From a virus: DNA of 41,518 nt. Both the position numbers and the translations under genes were made by a program. The DNA is taken from positions 1 to 41,518 of the IMG/VR virus record IMGVR_UViG_3300018049_001840; one strand, given 5' to 3'. Under the pieces are notes generated by a model. That model was not told where the DNA came from and searched no databases. It saw only the letters and a list, made by a program, of their open reading frames with translations. Every line of letters starts with the position of its first letter. The stretch's first letter is position 1. Below, in pieces: positions 14,095 to 22,320 of this stretch.

Positions 14095-14917
14095 CTTTTA
14101 TACCTTCTAAGAACAAACCTTTATAAACAGCCTGTATAACATCGAGCGGAAAGTCTTTCTCCGAATAATGAATTATATCGTTCTGAGCAAAATTTCCTAT
14201 AGTAATATTAGCTCTGTCATCTATATAGTAACCTAGATCTTGACTAATAGATGTGATACCTACATCTTGTAATTCAGACTTTAAATGTACAAACCTTGGA
14301 AATGGAATATCTAAGTAATCAATTCCTAAAATATTAGATGCTATACTAAATGCTTCATCTGTTCCTATCTCAGGGGGATACTTTTTACTCATATATAAAT
14401 TACGAAACTTTTCTTTATTTTCAGTAATTAACTGTACTAAATTAAAAAATTTTTGTGTTGTACCAGATTCTTTATTGAAATATGTAAAACCGCTATACAA
14501 TATAGGCAAATCATTTTCAATATATCCAGGACGGCATTTTAAACTTGTTAATTTAGTTCCGTTATATTTTAAAACTTTATTAGTAACAAATAATCCATTT
14601 GTTTTTGTAACAAAAAAATCAATCCAATGACTAATGTCCCTAGTAAATATCATATCAACATCTAAACAAACTGTATGTTTATATGGTGTCTGTAGATTCA
14701 TATAATTTCTCTGATCCCATCCTTTAAAATCATCATTAACAATGATCTTATCAAAAACAAAACTACTATCTAAGTTTCTTCTGTCTGTTATTAAACAAAC
14801 GGTATCATATCCTTTAGGTTGGGTCTTTTTAATACTTGTTGCTAAAACATAGGCCATTCTATGATAAATGTTTTTTGTGTCATTATTAACAATTAAAAGG
14901 TAACCAAAATCTTTCAT
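14087..14917 (-). CDS. GT8-like glycosyltransferase, family B copy 1
   Basis: A 276-residue protein with a GT-A fold signature. GYLLIVNNDTKNIYHRMAYV and the following TSIKK form the nucleotide-binding start, TVCLDVDMIFTRD carries the DxD (Asp86/Asp88), and ILYSGFTYFNK and GTDEAFSIASNILGI follow. This layout resembles GT8-type retaining transferases. It pairs with the next upstream gene as a divergent paralogue: both have LITD/LVTD, DVDxI and a DxAFxIA motif in the same order. AAGG precedes the ATG at 14094 of the downstream gene, to which it is coupled. Confidence 0.65.
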   Translation of the reverse strand: MKDFGYLLIVNNDTKNIYHRMAYVLATSIKKTQPKGYDTVCLITDRRNLDSSFVFDKIIVNDDFKGWDQRNYMNLQTPYKHTVCLDVDMIFTRDISHWIDFFVTKTNGLFVTNKVLKYNGTKLTSLKCRPGYIENDLPILYSGFTYFNKESGTTQKFFNLVQLITENKEKFRNLYMSKKYPPEIGTDEAFSIASNILGIDYLDIPFPRFVHLKSELQDVGITSISQDLGYYIDDRANITIGNFAQNDIIHYSEKDFPLDVIQAVYKGLFLEGIKDV

Positions 14918-15678
14918 GATAGTTCCTTTTCAAAATCTAATATTGTCTTTTTATTAAAAAAATGAAGATCAACATTTTTAAAAACCATAGGTTGGTGATT
15001 AACTAAACAGACAAAACGCTCTCCGTCAGTATGTAATATTTCATCTGTAGTTAGTTCAAGAAAATTTATTTTAGGTAGAGAATCAGAACTGTTTAAACCT
15101 TTAACTATATGTTCAGCTATTGTAAACGCATAATCATTTCTATAGTTTGATGCTTTAAATTTATATAACTCTCTATAAAAGTTATAATTTTCTTTTATTA
15201 GTTTTGCTTGATTAAAAATAGTTTCAGCAACATAATCCTTTTTAAAATATAATGTTGTTGCCCATTTCATACTCATTCCAAGCATGGGTATTTCGTCAGT
15301 TTCATAATTGTGTAGATTATAAACTCCTTCTCCCATCAAAAAACTTTCTGTATTATTAAAATATTGATTAAGTGTATCGCTGTTTACAATGTAATCAACA
15401 TCAATTACAATAGTTTCATCGTAAGGCGAAAGTCTAAAACTATCTAATCTAGAAATATTATAAAACGGTTGTATAACACTATCGATATTTCTCTTATTAC
15501 TCTTATCAATATCAACAGTAATTACATTATCAAATTCTGGAAAATCAACAGGAGAGTCAGTTACAAGAGTAACACTTTTATGTAATATTTTTTTGATTCT
15601 TTTAGCACATATACGTGCTAATTTAACATAATCAATTACGCCATTGTTATGAGCAAACAATAAAAATCCTTGAGTCAT
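14914..15678 (-). CDS. GT8-like glycosyltransferase, family B copy 2
   Basis: A 254-residue protein related to family B copy 1: GFLLFAHNNGVIDYVKLARI, SVTLVTDSPVDFPEFDNVI, TIVIDVDYIVNSD (DxD at Asp93/Asp95) and RNDYAFTIAEHIV. The C-terminus ILHTDGERFVCLVNH and NVDLHFFNK may form the acceptor side. GGAGA lies just upstream of the ATG, which overlaps the stop of the 120-aa gene (TAATG). No membrane segment or signal peptide is seen, so it should act in the cytoplasm. The donor sugar is unknown. Confidence 0.65.
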   Translation of the reverse strand: MTQGFLLFAHNNGVIDYVKLARICAKRIKKILHKSVTLVTDSPVDFPEFDNVITVDIDKSNKRNIDSVIQPFYNISRLDSFRLSPYDETIVIDVDYIVNSDTLNQYFNNTESFLMGEGVYNLHNYETDEIPMLGMSMKWATTLYFKKDYVAETIFNQAKLIKENYNFYRELYKFKASNYRNDYAFTIAEHIVKGLNSSDSLPKINFLELTTDEILHTDGERFVCLVNHQPMVFKNVDLHFFNKKTILDFEKELS

Positions 15679-16040
15679 TATATCTCCAAATCAAGATATC
15701 TGGCTGTACTTTTCTTTAATAATTCAAGTTCTTTAATATCATTATAATAAATGTCTATAGCAGTAAAGTATTTGTCTTGTATAGCATTATTAAAATCCTT
15801 TACACTTTTTATAAGTATTGGATTTTCGTTAGAATCAATAATAACAGTATCAGAACCTTTACCTTGTTGAAGTAGATAATTTACATATACTAGCAGATCA
15901 GTATCGACTTTAAATAAACCGCCTTCATAACCCAAAATAGAATTGGATTGGAATCTTTCTTTTGCTCGAAGTTTTTGAGAATTTAAAGTTCTTAACTTAT
16001 CTGAAGTTTCGATGATTCTTTGGATAGATTCTTTATTCAT
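15678..16040 (-). CDS. small conserved phage protein, 120 aa
   Basis: A 120-residue protein beginning MNKESIQRIIETSDKLRTLN, followed by SQKLRAKERFQSN, then LFKVDTDLLVYVNYLLQQGK and TVIIDSNENPILIKSVKDFN. It has a helical front and a small alpha/beta domain, and it resembles proteins seen beside structural genes in T4-like marine phages (by eye). AAAGG precedes the ATG. It heads the leftward cassette of glycosyltransferases after a 68-bp gap in which no convincing promoter or terminator was found, so readthrough from the structural block is possible. Confidence 0.7.
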   Translation of the reverse strand: MNKESIQRIIETSDKLRTLNSQKLRAKERFQSNSILGYEGGLFKVDTDLLVYVNYLLQQGKGSDTVIIDSNENPILIKSVKDFNNAIQDKYFTAIDIYYNDIKELELLKKSTARYLDLEI

Positions 16041-16108
16041 ACCATACCTTTAACATATACTATTAGTTATGCTAAAAATATGCTACTATAATGATTATTG
16101 GTTCTAGA
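16041..16108. other. 68-bp intergenic gap, no clear signal
   Basis: An AT-rich gap between the 417-aa structural gene and the 120-aa gene. It holds the AAAGG ribosome site of the latter. A 4-bp TGGT/ACCA inverted repeat around the upstream stop is too weak to call a terminator, and no NATAAATA octamer is present. Confidence 0.5.
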
Positions 16109-17362
16109 TTACCAGGAGTTAAGGATAGATATTGTATAGTTAACTGGTGTAGATGCTAATGTTACAGCACCAGTTGTATGTTGGAATGTTAATTCAAAAT
16201 TTCTATCAATATCAACGCGGCGAGCATAAGCGTTTGTACTTGAAGTGTCTGTTAGTGTTATTTTAAATACTAGATTTTTTTGATTTACTGTTTGTTTCAT
16301 CTCAACAACAACACTATGATCATCGTAAGCAGACCCGTAACCATTAATCGAAGTACCTTGAGCACTGAAAATCGTAGCATAAACACCTAAAGCATCAAAT
16401 GCTCCAATTGTAGAAATTTGTCTAGGATCACTTGCTAGACCCATTGCTGTTTTGCCTCTGGCTCCGACCCATAACGGAAATACTGATTGTAATAGATCTC
16501 GCCAGTGTCTATTCAAGTTTTGAACATTATCGTTATTTGCGTTACCTACGACCGATGACGCAAGATTTAACATGTCAAGTTTAAGAAGTCCACCAGTGTT
16601 AAAGAACTGTACAAAATCATAACCGTCTGTACCAGACCATGTAATACTAAATTCTAAATCTGTGATTCCATTCCAATCGTTTGTATTAACAACGTTTGAA
16701 GGTAGCGTGGGTGAAATTAATGTGTTTTCTAAATTAATAAATTTGTAATTATCAACTGCTGTTGCCACAGTATAAAAAGGCTCATATACGCTGTGATAAA
16801 TGATGTCGCCTTTTACAGGTGTTGAAATGTTTGTTGCTTCTCCGCCAGGTAAAAAGTTTCCAGGTCCTGGAGGAGCACCTGTAATATGCTGTACTACTTT
16901 TGCCATATCAACTCTTAAATTTTCAAATTGATTGGCGCTAATCATAAACTGAACAGCGTCAGCAGTATCATTGATAGCCCAAGGTGTATAACCAAATGTA
17001 TTAAAGTCGACGATTATTCTTGTAGAATCTAAAACTGTTTGAACTGTAGCAAAGTTATTGGCAATAGGTTCATTGCCCCAGCTATTACTGAAATTATTAA
17101 AGTAAATTACTTCACCAACAATTAAATGATGATCGTTAGCAAAATTAATCTGTGCTTGTGCTTCTGAACTAATTTGTACAATATTTCTAGTAAAAGGATA
17201 AGGCTTACTTTGTAGCTCAGATTCTGGAAGTCCATAGCCTGTACCTTCAACATATACACCAGGAGAACCAGCAAATTCTTGTAATGGTCCTAGCTGGGCA
17301 TACACAACGCTTTGCATTGCGTCCCAGTCTGAATAAAGTATAGGGTCAAATTGTGCGGCCAT
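16109..17362 (-). CDS. virion structural protein, 417 aa
   Basis: A 417-residue protein beginning MAAQFDPILYSDWDAMQSVV, with GEVIYFNNFSNSWG, VKGDIIYHSVYEPF and a C-terminal beta-rich part (VVVEMKQTVNQKNLVFKITL, NFELTFQHTTGAVTLASTPV). The composition (Asn, Thr, Ser, Gly; few charges) and the position at the end of the fibre block point to a tail or fibre component. No enzyme motif is seen. GAGGA precedes the ATG, and its own late promoter lies 24 bp upstream, so it can be expressed separately from the fibres. Confidence 0.75.
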   Translation of the reverse strand: MAAQFDPILYSDWDAMQSVVYAQLGPLQEFAGSPGVYVEGTGYGLPESELQSKPYPFTRNIVQISSEAQAQINFANDHHLIVGEVIYFNNFSNSWGNEPIANNFATVQTVLDSTRIIVDFNTFGYTPWAINDTADAVQFMISANQFENLRVDMAKVVQHITGAPPGPGNFLPGGEATNISTPVKGDIIYHSVYEPFYTVATAVDNYKFINLENTLISPTLPSNVVNTNDWNGITDLEFSITWSGTDGYDFVQFFNTGGLLKLDMLNLASSVVGNANNDNVQNLNRHWRDLLQSVFPLWVGARGKTAMGLASDPRQISTIGAFDALGVYATIFSAQGTSINGYGSAYDDHSVVVEMKQTVNQKNLVFKITLTDTSSTNAYARRVDIDRNFELTFQHTTGAVTLASTPVNYTISILNSW

Positions 17363-17385
17363 TTAAATTCCTCGTTATATGCGTA

Positions 17386-17393
17386 TATTTATA
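17386..17393 (-). promoter_or_regulatory. late promoter TATAAATA
   Basis: On the - strand this reads TATAAATA, the exact T4 late octamer. The predicted start is near 17380, giving an 18-nt leader to the ATG at 17362 that contains GAGGA. Bases 3-5 of the octamer are the TAA stop of the 601-aa fibre gene. Confidence 0.75.
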
Positions 17394-19194
17394 CTTTGAG
17401 AACACACTCAACTAATTTTTCATTTTCGTTTGAATCACTTTCCAACGCCACACCTACCATTTGATAATGTAAAAGCACCGATGAATATTTGGCAACACCG
17501 TTACCGGCAACATATAATGGTTGTCCTTTGGTTACTGGTCCAATGACTCTAACAGGAACACGTCCTTTTAAACCAATTGCTTGGCCATCAATATCACTAT
17601 TCATTAAGTAAGCAGGCTCTGCTGATATAACACCAATTGGAAAACCAGTTTCGATACATGAAACTGCTTCACTATCTCCTGTTCCAACCATCATTACAGT
17701 TCCGATTGGATAATCTTCATCAGTTGTATATTTTTCTGCTAAGTCGGCGTACTGAGCAGATGTAGCAGTACCATTAAAATATCTAGCATCTACATCTCCG
17801 CCGCCACTACGTAATACAATAGTGTCAGGTGTTTTATTGACATCCAATATTTTACCGTTAACGCTTTGTGTATCTGTTGATTGGCCATCAAACAAGTCAG
17901 CAGTAATTGTTCCTGCTGAACTTCTAATTGGAATAGTAGCAAAACCTGGAGTATGTGTCTCACTTGGGTTTAAATTAATTACTTTGTTTGCGGTAACCGC
18001 TTCAGCGGCAAGTCCGTCTAGTGATCCAACAAACTGTCCTGTGAATTTTTGTGCTGTAAACTCTCTGGTTGCTTGATCGAAAATTTTAATTGTAGTAGTT
18101 GGGCTTGTTTGAGCATAAAGATCTCCGGTAACATCACCAATTACATCTCCATGTACATTACCTACAAGTTCACCTTTTAGATTTTCTGACCAAATATTTT
18201 TAAATTTGCGTGACTCGAGTCCAAGATTAACTACTCCAGTTGCTCCTGGATAGATAGTATTAAAACTATCTGTGTCTGTAGTAAATGCCTGTTCTCTACT
18301 AAATGTTAAAAAGTCAAGTTTATCAGTTGGTTGACTAGGATTACTTGAACTAATAGTAATTTTACCATTAACTTGATTTTCAAGTGCTGGGTTTTGATCA
18401 CTATTAATATAAATTTTAAGTGCTTTAACTGGATTACCAACTGTAAAACCAACATCAGCAAATGATTGTTCTGTTGTAAAGCCTTCAGTTCCGTCTGTTC
18501 TAACAAAACGTGTTTGATCTAGTCCTCCAAGTTTTTCTGCGTTACTTGCTGTACCAAAAAATCTAAAACCAGCACTATCACTAATACCAGTTGTACCGTT
18601 AACGCTGTTTAGTGTAATACCTTTTTTAACTTGACGTCCTGTTTCACTAAAACCTGCTAGTGTATTATCACTGCTAAGTGTAAAATCGTCATCATTACTA
18701 AACACAGCAGTAGTAATTCCGCCAACAACAGCACGTAGAATAACATGAGAAGTATTATTTGTATCTTTTACTACTTCTGTAACAATTTGTGAAGTACCAA
18801 AACCTGGAGCACTTTGTGGTCCAATTAAAACAAAGTTAGAACCATTCCAAGCACTCAACTGATTTGTTTGGCTATCAAACCAAAGATCACCTTGTGATAG
18901 TCCAACCGGTGGACTAGCTCCTATTTCAGCTCCACTTGCTGTTCTAAATCGCTGTCCATCATAAAATTTAAGTTTTAAACTATCTGTATCAAACCAAACT
19001 TGACCTTGAATTGGTTTTTCTGGTTGTACACTATTAGAAAAACTTTCAAGTAGGTGTAAAAAGTTTTCATTTTGTACTTCACCATAGCCGCTATAGTTCC
19101 TTCCAACTAATTTAATATCAGTTGTAGTGTCAATAGTACCGTCTGCTACGCTTACTAAAAATGTTCCGTTGTATTTGTCTACTTGATATGCCAT
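17389..19194 (-). CDS. tail fibre-like protein with YADLAEKY C-terminal domain
   Basis: A 601-residue member of the five-paralogue fibre family. The shared N-terminal block LVGRNYSGYGEVQNENFLHL is at residues 29-48, followed by two hairpin units (GQVWFDTDSLKLKFYDGQRF and GDLWFDSQTNQLSAWNGSNF) and LIGP. The middle has Gly-Asp repeats (GNVHGDVIGDVTGDLYA) typical of fibre shafts. The C-terminal domain starts YADLAEKYTTDEDYPIGTVM and ends in a small beta-domain (KGRVPVRVIGPVTKGQPLYV), a type found at the end of many marine phage structural proteins. It is probably the distal part of a tail fibre (inference). Confidence 0.8.
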   Translation of the reverse strand: MAYQVDKYNGTFLVSVADGTIDTTTDIKLVGRNYSGYGEVQNENFLHLLESFSNSVQPEKPIQGQVWFDTDSLKLKFYDGQRFRTASGAEIGASPPVGLSQGDLWFDSQTNQLSAWNGSNFVLIGPQSAPGFGTSQIVTEVVKDTNNTSHVILRAVVGGITTAVFSNDDDFTLSSDNTLAGFSETGRQVKKGITLNSVNGTTGISDSAGFRFFGTASNAEKLGGLDQTRFVRTDGTEGFTTEQSFADVGFTVGNPVKALKIYINSDQNPALENQVNGKITISSSNPSQPTDKLDFLTFSREQAFTTDTDSFNTIYPGATGVVNLGLESRKFKNIWSENLKGELVGNVHGDVIGDVTGDLYAQTSPTTTIKIFDQATREFTAQKFTGQFVGSLDGLAAEAVTANKVINLNPSETHTPGFATIPIRSSAGTITADLFDGQSTDTQSVNGKILDVNKTPDTIVLRSGGGDVDARYFNGTATSAQYADLAEKYTTDEDYPIGTVMMVGTGDSEAVSCIETGFPIGVISAEPAYLMNSDIDGQAIGLKGRVPVRVIGPVTKGQPLYVAGNGVAKYSSVLLHYQMVGVALESDSNENEKLVECVLKV

Positions 19195-19213
19195 GTTTTT
19201 CCCGCTCTATACG

Positions 19214-19221
19214 TATTTATT
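19214..19221 (-). promoter_or_regulatory. late promoter AATAAATA
   Basis: On the - strand this reads AATAAATA, matching NATAAATA. The predicted start near 19208 leaves a 14-nt leader before the 601-aa fibre ATG at 19194. The octamer contains the TAA stop (19217-19219) of the 156-aa gene. Confidence 0.7.
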
Positions 19222-19687
19222 CAAACGTCTTTACCGCTTCAGCTTGTGCTTTATCATCATCTACTGATACAAATGTATAAGCATCGCTGTTTGTTGAGTA
19301 CGCTGTGATTTTTTCATCTAAATTAGCTTTTGCAGCATCAATAAATGCTTTCATTGCTGTAAATTCATCAGTGTTAGGCACATCAGATGCGTCTAACATT
19401 TCAATAATAATATTCAACTGCTTATGAATTGGGTATTCTTCGAGTATTTTTACATTAGTATTATATTTTAAAGTTGCTTCATTAACTAATGGTTTCTCTG
19501 TTCTGCTTTGAATCGTTCCTGTGTCGTAATCTCCATGCCAATAATCTCCATTATCGGAATCCATTTCAACTACTTTAATATTAAACTTTTCTAAGTCAAC
19601 GTAAGAAGTGTCTTGATCATTTTCCATCATGGCAACAAGAACACCATTAGACTTCATAAAGATTAATTTTTTAGTTTCTATTGCCAT
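19217..19687 (-). CDS. fibre-assembly chaperone-like protein, 156 aa
   Basis: A 156-residue acidic protein. The N-terminus LIFMKSNGVLVAMMENDQDT resembles the start of small proteins that accompany fibres, and EEYPIHKQLNIIIEML is reminiscent of the EYPSIxEQLD motif of tail-fibre assembly proteins. The rest is helical and Asp/Ala-rich. It sits directly upstream of the 601-aa fibre, where such chaperones are often found. GGGGAG precedes the ATG. It lacks any catalytic motif. The chaperone call rests on position and a weak motif; a minor structural role is the alternative. Confidence 0.5.
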   Translation of the reverse strand: MAIETKKLIFMKSNGVLVAMMENDQDTSYVDLEKFNIKVVEMDSDNGDYWHGDYDTGTIQSRTEKPLVNEATLKYNTNVKILEEYPIHKQLNIIIEMLDASDVPNTDEFTAMKAFIDAAKANLDEKITAYSTNSDAYTFVSVDDDKAQAEAVKTFE

Positions 19688-19688
19688 A

Positions 19689-20180
19689 TTATGCTCCCCA
19701 TGCCAGTACTAAACTATACTTTGGCTTTTCATCTTGTCCTATTTCTGTTACTTCATGTTCTAAATCTATAGGCATATCAACAACAGCACCAGGTATTTCT
19801 TCAACTAAATGACCATCGCCATTATTATCATACCATTTAAAGTGAGGTTTATCACTTTGTAAGAATACTAATTTAAATTTCCAATAACTTCCGATTGAGT
19901 CTTTATGTCGTGGCAAGTAGTCGCCTGGATCATATCTATTAAGTGTAACACTTTCAACAAATGTTTTGTCTTCAGGAATTGTTTTCCAAATTGCGTCCAT
20001 TAATTCATCTGGCATGTGTGTATGAAACATACTTTTCATATTACTTACACCATACTTTGTTTTGAATTCAAAAGCGTCTCCATCTGATCTCATTGAAAAT
20101 TTGTCTGAATACTTTTCAGCAAGTTCAACTATTTCAGTTGGATTTGAACAATAATTTTCTATAAGATTAACCTGAGACAT
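19689..20180 (-). CDS. 2-oxoglutarate/Fe(II) oxygenase-like protein
   Basis: A 163-residue double-stranded beta-helix oxygenase candidate. The iron-binding HxD is in YLPRHKDSIGSYWKF (His92, Asp94), and the distal His is His142 in LEHEVTEIG. The position that binds 2-oxoglutarate, usually Arg in RxS, is Lys154 in PKYSLVLAW. The substrate is unknown; hydroxylation of a protein side chain or of a small molecule is possible. It lies inside the fibre block, overlapping the 594-aa fibre gene by 14 bp and sitting one base before the 156-aa gene, which suggests co-expression with fibres. Confidence 0.65.
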   Translation of the reverse strand: MSQVNLIENYCSNPTEIVELAEKYSDKFSMRSDGDAFEFKTKYGVSNMKSMFHTHMPDELMDAIWKTIPEDKTFVESVTLNRYDPGDYLPRHKDSIGSYWKFKLVFLQSDKPHFKWYDNNGDGHLVEEIPGAVVDMPIDLEHEVTEIGQDEKPKYSLVLAWGA

Positions 20181-21951
20181 ATATCCAACTATTCCCCGCT
20201 TGATTAACTTCGTAAATTAAATTATTATTTCTAGTAGGATTGTTTACAGTTGTTGTAACAGTTACACTACTAACAAAAGTTCTACCAATCCAACTACTAT
20301 ATCCTAAAGTACCTATTGATGAAACATTTTGACTTGTACTTGCTACATGCGCTCTTGTTCCAACTTCGAAATTACTTACTGGAGCAAGAGTATTAAGCAA
20401 TGATGCTACTGATCCGTTACCCGATCCTGTTTCACTTAATCCTCTGGTATCTAAACTTAAGAAAATTGTTCTACTTCTAATTGCTGTATTAACATACTGT
20501 ACAGTTGCCGCATGATCATTCAATGTAGGCTGTGCTGTGATTGTTAAATTTCCAACCATAGTATCGCCAGACTTAGAAACTTTAGTACTATCAACAACAG
20601 TTATATTTTGACTTCCGTCAAAAACAACTCCATTTATTTGTGCTGTACCTGCTAATCTTGAAGCAGTATCTGCGTTACCGTTAAATGTACCGTACCAATC
20701 TTTTGTATTACCATTGTAAGCAATACTATCATCAGTTGCGAAAATATCTCCCTTAAAGTCACCAACTACTCTATTAACGACTGTAAGTGTATCTGAATTT
20801 ATATTTGTTATTGTAGCATTAGTACCAGTAAATGTTTTTGTACTTGCTTCGTAAACATAGTTGTTAGCACTATCTAAAATATTACCTTTTAGATCGCCGA
20901 TTAATGTACCATTTAATTCATCAGTTAACTTGTTGGCCAATGTTAGTCCGCTATCGCTAACTACATTACCATTTAGTGTTGCGTCAACTGAATCAGCATA
21001 TATTTCTCTAGAATGTATTTCTCTATATTTTTTTCCACTCGAACCAATATTATATCTTTCTGTTGTTCCAGGTAAAAATCCTACATTTGAAAATACAGCA
21101 ACATCGTCGTCTGTGGTTCCTGTTTTAATTCTAACTCTTAGTGTGTTACCTAAACTGTTTTCGATTACTGCTTCGTCGCCATTATCAATAGCAATTCTCA
21201 AATCGCCATCTGTTCCAACAGTTAAACCAGCATCGTCATAAGTTGAACCACCTGGTGCTCTAAGAACAAAATTACTAATATCTAATCCAGTAAATCTTTT
21301 TGTATCTCCAGCAGTACCCCAAAAACGATGATCACCTGTGGTAACGCCGTCTGTACCTGTATTAACTAATGTAATACCTTTTTTAATGTTTGTAAATCCT
21401 GGAATACTTTCGATAGTACCGATTATAAAATCATCATCCGAAATTATACCAACTACTGTGTTATCAATTACAAGTTTTACAATAGCATGAGCAATGTTAC
21501 TATCATCTCTAATTAGCGTCGAAGTTAGTTTGGTTTCATCAAAACCTTCTGCTCTTTCTGGACCAATAAGTTCAAAGTCTGTTCCATTCCAAACACTAAT
21601 TTGTCCAGAAGCATTATCATACCAAAGATTACCTAAATCTTTACTTTGTAATCCAGTAGGTGGAGTTGAACTCGAATCAAGGATAGATAAACTACGCCAT
21701 TGATTATCGCTACTTCTAAACTTAATTTTATTATTTAGATCATCATACCATAACTGTCCAGGAATGCTTTTGCGAGGTTGTGTATCTCCTCTAAAACTTT
21801 CAAGTAGGTGTAAGAAGTTTTCGTTTAGAATTTCGCCATATCCAGCATAATTTTTACCTACAAATCTTAAATCAGTTGCTGATGTTTCAACTGTTTGATC
21901 AGGTACTGTTGTTTGTAGTACACCGTTGTATCTGTTTACGTTATATGGCAT
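20167..21951 (-). CDS. tail fibre-like protein, 594 aa
   Basis: A fibre-family paralogue. The N-terminal block is FVGKNYAGYGEILNENFLHL at residues 30-49, followed by GQLWYDDLNNKIKF and GNLWYDNASGQISVWNGTDF units with LIGP. The shaft contains LNGTLIGDLKGNI and WYGTFNGNADTASRLAGTAQ, then INGVVFDGSQNITV and NLTITAQPTLNDHAATVQYV, all common in long- and short-tail-fibre shafts. The tip region starts RSRTIFLSLDTRG and is related to that of the 667-aa paralogue. It is downstream of the 118-aa chaperone-like gene; no late promoter of its own was found. Confidence 0.8.
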   Translation of the reverse strand: MPYNVNRYNGVLQTTVPDQTVETSATDLRFVGKNYAGYGEILNENFLHLLESFRGDTQPRKSIPGQLWYDDLNNKIKFRSSDNQWRSLSILDSSSTPPTGLQSKDLGNLWYDNASGQISVWNGTDFELIGPERAEGFDETKLTSTLIRDDSNIAHAIVKLVIDNTVVGIISDDDFIIGTIESIPGFTNIKKGITLVNTGTDGVTTGDHRFWGTAGDTKRFTGLDISNFVLRAPGGSTYDDAGLTVGTDGDLRIAIDNGDEAVIENSLGNTLRVRIKTGTTDDDVAVFSNVGFLPGTTERYNIGSSGKKYREIHSREIYADSVDATLNGNVVSDSGLTLANKLTDELNGTLIGDLKGNILDSANNYVYEASTKTFTGTNATITNINSDTLTVVNRVVGDFKGDIFATDDSIAYNGNTKDWYGTFNGNADTASRLAGTAQINGVVFDGSQNITVVDSTKVSKSGDTMVGNLTITAQPTLNDHAATVQYVNTAIRSRTIFLSLDTRGLSETGSGNGSVASLLNTLAPVSNFEVGTRAHVASTSQNVSSIGTLGYSSWIGRTFVSSVTVTTTVNNPTRNNNLIYEVNQAGNSWIYVSG

Positions 21952-21962
21952 CCTTCGCTCCG

Positions 21963-22319
21963 TTACCTAATTGCCCTAGCGGCATTTTCTCTTTCTTGTT
22001 CTAATGCTAGATATTCATCTTCAGTCAAACTGGTTTCAATACCTAGTGCTTTTTCTCTTGTATGTCTAAGTACCTTCCAATCAGTACTTGATAAAAATTC
22101 TTTATGTTCGATATTTGCTTTAGCATCTGCTTCTTCTTGTAGCTCAGACGCAGGTCTCAAAATAACTGATTTGGTAGCAACATCAAAGTAATATTTTCCG
22201 CCTTCAATAAGATCCATTTTTTCTTGTGTGATTTCAACCACTTCAATACTGCTAGGCACATTTGGCCTGTAATTTAATATTGATGTTACTTCACTATTTT
22301 CTAAACAAACGTAATGCAT
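21963..22319 (-). CDS. fibre-assembly chaperone-like protein, 118 aa
   Basis: A 118-residue protein beginning MHYVCLENSEVTSILNYRPN. A short beta N-terminus is followed by a helical C-terminus with EFLSSTDWKVLRHTREKALG and SLTEDEYLALEQERENAARA. The SSTDWxxxR...L...Y...R arrangement matches the tail assembly chaperone (APC-type) domain carried next to fibre genes in many phages. GGAG precedes the ATG, and the 540-aa fibre gene lies one base upstream. It probably helps one of the flanking fibres fold or trimerise (inference). Confidence 0.65.
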   Translation of the reverse strand: MHYVCLENSEVTSILNYRPNVPSSIEVVEITQEKMDLIEGGKYYFDVATKSVILRPASELQEEADAKANIEHKEFLSSTDWKVLRHTREKALGIETSLTEDEYLALEQERENAARAIR

Positions 22320-22320
22320 G

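Noticed and set aside
16100-16117. Inverted repeat TGGT/ACCA at the end of the 417-aa gene as a terminator
   Set aside because: Only four base pairs and no T-run.
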